Part shown: positions 57,834 to 64,000 of the stretch, piece after piece
Position numbering within the stretch: the first letter of the stretch is position 1
How the letters are laid out: each line of letters starts with the position of its first letter
NCBI RefSeq assembly: GCF_014196195.1
Contig: NZ_JACIDF010000007.1
Location: 62,001 to 126,000, forward strand
Direction: 5' to 3'
Source: Anoxybacteroides rupiense
GTDB lineage: Bacteria; Bacillota; Bacilli; Bacillales; Anoxybacillaceae
Length of the DNA: 64,000 nt
Position numbers and translations under genes: made by a program
The notes under the pieces: generated by a model
The model's database searches: none
Told to the model about the DNA's origin: nothing
The model's input: only the letters and a program-made list of their open reading frames with translations

Positions 57834-58694
57834 ATGCCTTTAGTATCGATGAAGGAAATGCTAAACAAAGCGTTAGCAGAAAAATATGCGGTAGGGCAAT
57901 TTAATATTAACAACTTAGAATGGACCCAAGCCATTTTAGCCGCTGCCGAAGAAGAAAAATCTCCAGTAATCCTCGGTGTATCAGAAGGAGCAGCTCGATA
58001 TATGGGCGGCTTTAAAACGGTTGTCAACATGGTGAAAGGATTAATGGAGGATATGAATATTACCGTTCCTGTGGCCATTCATCTTGACCATGGTTCCAGC
58101 TTCGAAAAATGTAAAGCAGCGATTGATGCTGGTTTTACATCCGTAATGATTGATGCTTCTCATCATCCGTTTGAAGAAAATGTCCAGATCACTTCACAAG
58201 TGGTCGAGTATGCCCATACGCGCGGCGTGTCTGTCGAAGCGGAGCTCGGCACAGTCGGCGGACAAGAGGACGATGTGGTGGCAGACGGCATTATTTATGC
58301 AGATCCAAAGGAATGCGAGGAGCTTGTTAAGCGTACAAATATCGATTGCTTGGCTCCAGCGCTTGGTTCTGTGCATGGTCCTTACAAAGGAGAGCCAAAA
58401 TTAGGATTCAAAGAAATGGAAATTATCCGTGATTTAACGCGCGTTCCGCTTGTATTGCACGGTGGTACAGGCATTCCGACGGAACAAATCCAACGCGCGA
58501 TTTCACTTGGAACCTCAAAAATCAATGTAAATACTGAAAACCAAATGGCCTTTACAAAAGTTGTGCGTGAAATCTTGGCGCAAGATACAAAAGTATACGA
58601 TCCACGCAAAATTATCGGTCCTGGCCGTGACGCTATTAAAGAAACCGTCATTGGGAAAATGCGCGAGTTTGGTTCCTCTGGCAAAGCTTTGTAA
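57834..58694 (+). CDS. fbaA: Class II fructose-bisphosphate aldolase
   Basis: Zinc-dependent aldolase of 286 aa, cleaving fructose 1,6-bisphosphate in glycolysis and forming it in gluconeogenesis. Zinc and catalytic residues appear in HLDHGSS (His 83, Asp 85, His 86), [22 protein letters not shown] and VLHGGTGIP, with KINVNTENQ for phosphate binding. AAGGAGGG precedes the ATG. spo0F, fbaA and tal follow in the order known from B. subtilis. Confidence 0.97.
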   Translation: MPLVSMKEMLNKALAEKYAVGQFNINNLEWTQAILAAAEEEKSPVILGVSEGAARYMGGFKTVVNMVKGLMEDMNITVPVAIHLDHGSSFEKCKAAIDAGFTSVMIDASHHPFEENVQITSQVVEYAHTRGVSVEAELGTVGGQEDDVVADGIIYADPKECEELVKRTNIDCLAPALGSVHGPYKGEPKLGFKEMEIIRDLTRVPLVLHGGTGIPTEQIQRAISLGTSKINVNTENQMAFTKVVREILAQDTKVYDPRKIIGPGRDAIKETVIGKMREFGSSGKAL

Positions 58695-58702
58695 TCAGAT
58701 AG

Positions 58703-58742
58703 CCGCATCGTTTCGGTTTGAACCCGAAACGAGCGGTTTTGT
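58703..58742 (+). terminator. fbaA terminator
   Basis: CCGC-AT-CGTTTCGG pairs with CCGAAACG-A-GCGG, followed by TTTTGTTTC. Confidence 0.8.
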
Positions 58743-58780
58743 TTCATTTCATTAAGGAATATGTTTAGGAGGAGAGAGCG

Positions 58781-59428
58781 ATGAAATTCTTTATTGATAC
58801 GGCAAATTTGGAAGAAATTAAACAGGCTAATGAGCTGGGGGTTTTAGCGGGAGTGACGACTAACCCGAGCCTTGTAGCCAAAGAAAACGTGTCCTTCCAC
58901 GATCGCCTTCGCCAGATTACATCGATTGTATCAGGTTCTGTAAGCGCCGAAGTTATTTCAACGGATGCAGAAGGAATGATTCGCGAAGGAGAAGAGCTAG
59001 CGAAAATCGCTCCAAATATTACGATTAAAGTACCGATGACGCCAGAAGGTCTTAAAGCCGTTAAGGCATTTAGTGAAAAAGGAATTCAAACCAACGTTAC
59101 CCTCATCTTTACTGCCAATCAGGCTCTGTTAGCTGCACGTGCTGGTGCAACATATGTTTCACCATTCCTTGGGCGTTTAGACGATATCGGTCATAACGGA
59201 TTGGAGCTTATTTCAACGATTGCCAACATTTTTGATATTCACGGCATTGAGACAGAAATCATCGCAGCATCCATTCGTCACCCACTTCATGTAACGGAGG
59301 CAGCATTAAGAGGAGCTCATATTGCGACGATTCCTTATAAGGTATTAATGCAGCTATTCCAGCATCCACTTACTGATCAAGGAATTGAAAAATTTTTAGC
59401 GGATTGGAATCAGCAAAAACAGCGATAA
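58781..59428 (+). CDS. tal: Transaldolase / fructose-6-phosphate aldolase-like
   Basis: A 215-aa short transaldolase of the TalC/FSA subfamily (B. subtilis YwjH), working in the pentose phosphate pathway. [32 protein letters not shown], the Schiff-base Lys 83 in [33 protein letters not shown] split over the barrel, and ASIRHPLHV are typical. GGAGGAGAG precedes the ATG. Transaldolase is more likely than fructose-6-phosphate aldolase in this genomic context. Confidence 0.93.
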   Translation: MKFFIDTANLEEIKQANELGVLAGVTTNPSLVAKENVSFHDRLRQITSIVSGSVSAEVISTDAEGMIREGEELAKIAPNITIKVPMTPEGLKAVKAFSEKGIQTNVTLIFTANQALLAARAGATYVSPFLGRLDDIGHNGLELISTIANIFDIHGIETEIIAASIRHPLHVTEAALRGAHIATIPYKVLMQLFQHPLTDQGIEKFLADWNQQKQR

Positions 59429-59517
59429 AAATCATGAGTTTTGGTCTAAACTGTAAATAAGCGTTTCCGTTGCAATTCGCGCAAAAGCAAGGCATCTTCG
59501 CTGGAAGGGAGACTACA

Positions 59518-60804
59518 ATGGAAAAATTAAAGATCATAGGCGGCGACCCTTTGCGCGGAACGGTGCGAGTCAGCGGGGCGAAAAACAGTGCTGTGGCGTT
59601 GATTCCAGCAACGATTCTCGCTGAATCGCCGGTAACAATCGAAGGGCTGCCTGATATTTCGGATGTTCGCGTATTAGGAGAGTTAATCGAGGAAATTGGC
59701 GGCACGTTCCATTTTGATGGCAAAGAAGCGACAATTGATCCGACGAACATCGTGTCAATGCCTCTTCCAAACGGAAAAGTGAAAATGCTGCGCGCTTCTT
59801 ACTATTTAATGGGAGCGATGATCGGCCGCTTTAAAAAAGCTGTCATCGGTCTACCGGGCGGTTGTCATTTAGGACCGCGCCCGATCGACCAGCACATTAA
59901 AGGGTTTGAAGCGTTAGGAGTTAAAGTCACAAACGAGCAAGGAGCCATTTACTTGCGTGCGGATGAATTGCGCGGTGCCCGTATCTATTTAGATGTAGTA
60001 AGTGTTGGGGCAACCATTAACATTATGCTGGCTGCTGTACGCGCGAAAGGACGCACCATCATTGAAAATGCTGCAAAAGAGCCAGAAATCATTGACGTAG
60101 CCACACTACTGTCCAATATGGGGGCTAAAATTAAAGGAGCGGGAACGGATATTATCCGCATTGATGGGGTGGAGCGATTGACAGGGTGCCGTCATTCCAT
60201 TATTCCTGATCGAATTGAGGCAGGAACATTTATGATTGCCGCAGCTGCCATGGGACAAGAAGTGATGATCGACAATGTGATTCCGCAGCATTTGGAGTCA
60301 TTAACAGCAAAACTGCGTGAAATGGGTGTGCGTGTCGAAGCAAGCGATGATCAAATGGTGGTTGTTGGATCTCCGCAAATGAAAGCGGTCGATGTGAAAA
60401 CGCTCGTATATCCAGGCTTTCCAACAGATTTGCAGCAGCCATTCACAGCTTTATTAACCAAGGCACATGGGACAAGCGTTGTTACCGATACCATTTACAG
60501 TGCGCGTTTTAAACATATTGATGAGTTGCGGAGAATGAACGCCAACATTAAGGTAGAAGGACGCTCGGCCATCGTAACCGGTCCAACGCTGCTGCAGGGA
60601 GCGAAAGTGAAAGCGAGCGATTTACGGGCGGGTGCAGCTCTTGTAATCGCTGGTTTAATGGCGGATGGAATGACGGAAATTACTGGGGTCGATCATATCG
60701 ACCGTGGGTATAGCCATCTTGTCGAAAAATTGACAGGATTAGGCGCAACCATTTGGCGGGAGAAAATGACCGATCAGGAAATTGAGCAAATTCAAAATCT
60801 ATAG
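59518..60804 (+). CDS. murAB: UDP-GlcNAc 1-carboxyvinyltransferase (second paralogue)
   Basis: Enolpyruvyl transferase of 428 aa, adding enolpyruvate to UDP-N-acetylglucosamine as the first committed step of peptidoglycan synthesis. The catalytic, fosfomycin-reactive Cys 116 is in [39 protein letters not shown] starts the fold, and [11 protein letters not shown] is conserved. Its place between tal and glpX identifies it as the second paralogue (murAB, murZ) of B. subtilis. ATG 59518 follows GGAAGGGAG. Confidence 0.93.
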   Translation: MEKLKIIGGDPLRGTVRVSGAKNSAVALIPATILAESPVTIEGLPDISDVRVLGELIEEIGGTFHFDGKEATIDPTNIVSMPLPNGKVKMLRASYYLMGAMIGRFKKAVIGLPGGCHLGPRPIDQHIKGFEALGVKVTNEQGAIYLRADELRGARIYLDVVSVGATINIMLAAVRAKGRTIIENAAKEPEIIDVATLLSNMGAKIKGAGTDIIRIDGVERLTGCRHSIIPDRIEAGTFMIAAAAMGQEVMIDNVIPQHLESLTAKLREMGVRVEASDDQMVVVGSPQMKAVDVKTLVYPGFPTDLQQPFTALLTKAHGTSVVTDTIYSARFKHIDELRRMNANIKVEGRSAIVTGPTLLQGAKVKASDLRAGAALVIAGLMADGMTEITGVDHIDRGYSHLVEKLTGLGATIWREKMTDQEIEQIQNL

Positions 60805-60832
60805 GCAACGAAGGGGAGAGGGAGAAGTCACA

Positions 60833-61798
60833 ATGGAAAGAAGTTTATCAATGGAGCTTGTTCGTGTAACGGAAGCAGCGGCATTAGCCGCAGCGCGCTG
60901 GATGGGTCGCGGAAAAAAGGATGAAGCGGACGGTGCGGCGACATCGGCGATGCGTGACGTCTTTGACACGATTCCAATGAAGGGAACAGTCGTTATCGGT
61001 GAAGGAGAAATGGATGAGGCGCCGATGCTATATATTGGTGAAAAGCTAGGAAACGGTTATGGGCCGCGTGTTGATGTGGCAGTTGACCCTCTAGAAGGAA
61101 CCAATATCTTGGCATCTGGGGGCTGGAATGCATTGGCGGTAGTAGCAGTAGCCGACCATGGAAATTTACTTCATGCTCCTGATATGTATATGGATAAGAT
61201 TGCCGTTGGCCCAGAAGCAGTAGGGATGATTGATATCAATGCGCCAATTATAGACAATTTGAAAGCGGTTGCGAAAGCGAAAAATAAAGATATTGAAGAC
61301 GTGGTGGCCATCGTGTTAAATCGCCCGCGGCATGAGCATATTATAGCGGAACTGCGAGAGGCCGGCGCCCGCATTAAACTCATTAATGATGGCGATGTGG
61401 CCGCAGCGATTAATACGGCGTTCGATCATACCGGGGTTGATATTTTGTTTGGATCAGGAGGAGCGCCAGAAGGTGTATTAGCCGCTGTGGCGTTAAAATG
61501 CTTAGGCGGTGAAATTCAAGGGAAGCTTCTGCCGCAAAATGACGCAGAATTGGAACGATGCCAAAAAATGGGATTAAATGTCGACAAAGTGCTGCGTATG
61601 GAAGATTTAGTAAAAGGGGATGACGCTATTTTTGCTGCAACGGGTGTCACTGACGGTGAGCTTTTGCGAGGAGTTCAATTTAAAGGCTCTTATGGAGAAA
61701 CGCATTCCCTTGTCATGAGGGCGAAATCAGGCACGGTTCGTTTCATTGACGGGCGGCACAGCTTAAAGAAAAAACCTAATTTAGTCATTAAACCATAA
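60833..61798 (+). CDS. glpX: Class II fructose-1,6-bisphosphatase
   Basis: GlpX-type phosphatase of 321 aa for gluconeogenesis. It has [36 protein letters not shown], the metal and substrate motif VDPLEGTN, and [23 protein letters not shown] 60833 follows GGGGAGAGGGAG. It corresponds to B. subtilis YwjI and lies close to murAB; both may share a transcript. Confidence 0.95.
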   Translation: MERSLSMELVRVTEAAALAAARWMGRGKKDEADGAATSAMRDVFDTIPMKGTVVIGEGEMDEAPMLYIGEKLGNGYGPRVDVAVDPLEGTNILASGGWNALAVVAVADHGNLLHAPDMYMDKIAVGPEAVGMIDINAPIIDNLKAVAKAKNKDIEDVVAIVLNRPRHEHIIAELREAGARIKLINDGDVAAAINTAFDHTGVDILFGSGGAPEGVLAAVALKCLGGEIQGKLLPQNDAELERCQKMGLNVDKVLRMEDLVKGDDAIFAATGVTDGELLRGVQFKGSYGETHSLVMRAKSGTVRFIDGRHSLKKKPNLVIKP

Positions 61799-61805
61799 GC
61801 CATGT

Positions 61806-61841
61806 GAGCGAGGGGCAGATGCAGCTTCCCTCGCTCCTTTC
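61806..61841 (+). terminator. glpX terminator
   Basis: GAGCGAGGG (61806-61814) pairs perfectly with CCCTCGCTC (61828-61836), then CTTTC. Confidence 0.8.
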
Positions 61842-62254
61842 TATCACGCTGTCACTAGTCAAATGGCTGGAAAGATGAAAAGCCAAGGAATTCATCCCAT
61901 TTTTGTAGAATGGGAACGTTTCATTGACAGCCTACGGTGTTTTAATTTATCTAGAAACTGGAGTGCATCAGATGAGAAAAGGACAATAACAAGCTTCATA
62001 TCGCCGCAAATGTTCAGTTACATCTACTCATATAGCACCTCAACCCGCTCATTTTTGTTGCAAGGTCCAAATGGATGATCTATCATCATCATTTTATGGG
62101 CGCTTGCCTATGTAGTGTTCCAACCAATCGGCGAATGGATGATATGTAATCGATCTCATCCGCAAATGATCAACATCCGGCTCCGCACGTCCCTTAGCTT
62201 TACTTCGGAGGAAACACTCTAACCTGTATTGATCATGATAAAAATAAAAAATGG
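61842..62254. other. Spacer with an unidentified coding relic
   Basis: About 410 bases between glpX and the rho promoter. The minus strand carries a coding-like relic at its right end (listed separately). The left part (61860-62090) has short frames with many stops and no recognisable product. It may be decayed sequence. Confidence 0.4.
62094..62239 (-). pseudogene. Unidentified C-terminal coding relic
   Basis: On the minus strand 47 codons read HDQYRLECFLRSKAKGR and then AEPDVDHLRMRSITYHPF, ADWLEHYIGKRP and a stop. Composition and the Tyr/His/Trp pattern look like real protein, but there is no start, no ribosome binding site and no upstream domain; AT-rich sequence replaces it. I cannot name the family. 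Confidence 0.35.
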
Positions 62255-62441
62255 TTGATTAAAAAACTGTAAAAAGGGTAAAATAGTCATGCCGTGTGTG
62301 CATAAAAATAAGCTCTGCGATTTTTTGCTTCTTTAACATATAAACCTTCGTAATCTTCTTTCATCCCATCCATAGCTTATTTCATAAATTCATTTGGTGT
62401 ATATGGGAGAGAATGAAAAATAGTAAAAGTGTGGTGGCGAA
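62255..62441 (+). promoter_or_regulatory. rho promoter and long leader
   Basis: TTGATT (62255-62260), 18 bases and TAAAAT (62279-62284) form a promoter, leaving a leader of roughly 150 bases before rho. Long leaders fit the known autoregulation of rho. No strong intrinsic hairpin was seen in it. Confidence 0.6.
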
Positions 62442-63713
62442 ATGGACTTAACAATCTCGGTATTAGAAAATATGAAACTTAAAGAGCTATATGAACTAGC
62501 TCGGCAATATAAAATTTCTTATTACAGTAAACTAACAAAAAAAGAGCTTATTTTCGCTATTTTAAAAGCACAGGCTGAACAAGACGGATTATTGTTTATG
62601 GAAGGCGTTCTCGAAATCATTCAATCAGAAGGGTTCGGGTTTTTAAGGCCGATCAATTACTCTCCAAGCTCAGAGGATATTTACATTTCCGCTTCGCAAA
62701 TTCGCCGCTTTGATTTAAGAAATGGCGATAAAGTTTCAGGAAAAGTTCGTCCTCCTAAAGAAAATGAACGATATTATGGGCTTCTTCACGTGGAGGCTGT
62801 AAATGGCGAAGACCCTGAAGTAGCGAAAGAACGCGTTCACTTTCCTGCCTTGACGCCGCTTTATCCAAGTCGCCAAATGAAATTAGAAACAACGCCGGAT
62901 AAGCTGTCGACGCGAATTATGGATTTAATCGCCCCGGTCGGCTTTGGCCAGCGCGGGTTAATTGTCGCTCCCCCAAAAGCAGGGAAAACAATGCTTTTAA
63001 AAGAAATCGCTAACAGTATTACGACAAACCATCCGGATGTCGAGCTGATTGTCCTTCTAATTGATGAACGTCCTGAGGAAGTGACCGATATTGAACGCTC
63101 GGTAGCGGGCGATGTTGTCAGCTCGACGTTTGATGAAGTGCCGGAAAACCATATCAAGGTTGCTGAGTTAGTGCTTGAACGCGCGATGCGTCTCGTTGAG
63201 CATAAGCGCGATGTTGTCATTTTAATGGACAGTATTACTCGTTTGGCAAGAGCCTATAATTTAGTCATTCCGCCAAGTGGACGGACACTTTCCGGAGGGA
63301 TTGATCCAGCCGCTTTCCACCGTCCGAAACGATTTTTTGGAGCTGCGCGCAACATTGAAGAAGGCGGCAGCTTGACGATTTTAGCGACAGCGCTTGTCGA
63401 TACCGGCTCGCGCATGGATGATGTGATTTATGAGGAATTTAAAGGAACGGGCAATATGGAGCTGCACTTAGATCGCTCGCTGGCGGAACGTCGGATTTTC
63501 CCAGCTATTGATATTCGCCGTTCTGGTACTCGTAAAGAAGAATTGCTGATTCCAAAAGAGCATTTAGACAAGCTTTGGTCGATTCGCAAAACGATGTCGG
63601 ATACACCAGATTTTATCGAGCGCTTTTTAAATAAGCTTCGCCAAACGAAAACAAATGAAGAATTTTTCTCGATATTAGACGATGAATGGAAAAATATAGG
63701 TATTAAAAAATAA
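62442..63713 (+). CDS. rho: Transcription termination factor Rho
   Basis: Hexameric RNA helicase of 423 aa. The N-terminal Rho domain ([18 protein letters not shown]) is followed by the RNA-binding cold-shock-like domain ([21 protein letters not shown]). The ATPase core has Walker A PPKAGKT, Walker [17 protein letters not shown], the Q-loop [12 protein letters not shown] and the R-loop. Only GGTGG precedes the ATG, a rather weak binding site. rpmE follows as in B. subtilis. Confidence 0.97.
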   Translation: MDLTISVLENMKLKELYELARQYKISYYSKLTKKELIFAILKAQAEQDGLLFMEGVLEIIQSEGFGFLRPINYSPSSEDIYISASQIRRFDLRNGDKVSGKVRPPKENERYYGLLHVEAVNGEDPEVAKERVHFPALTPLYPSRQMKLETTPDKLSTRIMDLIAPVGFGQRGLIVAPPKAGKTMLLKEIANSITTNHPDVELIVLLIDERPEEVTDIERSVAGDVVSSTFDEVPENHIKVAELVLERAMRLVEHKRDVVILMDSITRLARAYNLVIPPSGRTLSGGIDPAAFHRPKRFFGAARNIEEGGSLTILATALVDTGSRMDDVIYEEFKGTGNMELHLDRSLAERRIFPAIDIRRSGTRKEELLIPKEHLDKLWSIRKTMSDTPDFIERFLNKLRQTKTNEEFFSILDDEWKNIGIKK

Positions 63714-63717
63714 CCAG

Positions 63718-63746
63718 TTGCAAAACCATAACACCCTTGCTATAAT
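63718..63746 (+). promoter_or_regulatory. rpmE promoter
   Basis: TTGCAA (63718-63723), a 17-base spacer and TATAAT (63741-63746), just after the rho stop and about 100 bases before rpmE. Confidence 0.8.
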
Positions 63747-63837
63747 TTTATCATGTGTGTTTTGTCAAACAATGAGAAATGACTCACAACGGATAGAGAA
63801 ACTCTGTTTCGAAATGATTCAGGGCGGAAGGAGATGA

Positions 63838-64000
<163 letters not shown>

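Noticed and set aside
61863-62078. A 71-codon plus-strand frame after glpX
   Set aside because: No ribosome binding site and no recognisable product; the composition looks like decayed non-coding sequence.

Overview
The window is a 64 kb piece of a moderate-GC Bacillaceae chromosome. Gene content and order follow the Bacillus subtilis qox / ung-ywd / ywf / ywg / ywh / ywi / ywj / rho region, interrupted by genes typical of thermophilic Geobacillus, Parageobacillus or Anoxybacillus relatives: a fused isobutyryl-CoA mutase IcmF, a single-chain glycyl-tRNA synthetase with a T-box leader, and HemQ of the G. stearothermophilus type. Spore genes (gerQ, cwlJ, rsfA, pbpG, spo0F) show an endospore former. 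The genus is inferred from recognised protein families and gene order, not from a search.

Layout. 1-3988: quinol oxidase operon qoxABCD, entered inside qoxA, with a decayed second copy of the qoxA 3' end in the qoxA-qoxB gap. 4090-6431: polar amino-acid ABC importer, minus strand. 6991-8445: proline symporter putP, followed by an ABC-2 permease relic. 8938-11425: alanine dehydrogenase with an AdeR-like activator. 12019-16763: RocB-like M20 peptidase, niacin transporter niaP, EamA transporter, family 2 glycosyltransferase. 16780-18442: T-box and glyS. 18443-20624: gene-poor, AT-rich patch with an IS200/IS605-like palindrome, an MFS gene broken by one in-frame TAG, and an IS4/IS1634-like transposase scrap. 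20631-25958: ung, malL, ywdI, ywdK, gerQ, cwlJ, hemQ. 26165-34968: pta, lipL, rsfA, a DUF1450 gene, ywfO, ywgA, a purine permease, ywhB, an M50 protease, ywhD. 35123-43025: pbpG, speE-speB, ywiB-argS, a XapX protein, clsB.

43229-54005 is a fatty-acid and branched-chain acyl-CoA unit: fadF, thiolase, 3-hydroxyacyl-CoA dehydrogenase, two acyl-CoA dehydrogenases, a TetR regulator and icmF. It sits between ywjF (fadF) and rpoE, the position held by acdA alone in B. subtilis. 54194-64000 is core: rpoE, pyrG, ywjG, spo0F, fbaA, tal, murAB, glpX, rho and the start of rpmE.

Regulatory elements read from sequence include the glycine T-box, a reiterative-transcription attenuator before pyrG, a sigma-H promoter before spo0F, paired PurBox-like sites before the purine permease, a NiaR-like operator before niaP, and one motif shared by the fadF and thiolase upstream regions. 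I found no rRNA, tRNA, CRISPR array, prophage or complete insertion sequence, and no convincing undescribed multi-gene system. The less ordinary content is decay and small repeats in the spacers: two dispersed palindrome families, the qoxA tail duplication, the single-stop MFS pseudogene and several gene relics.
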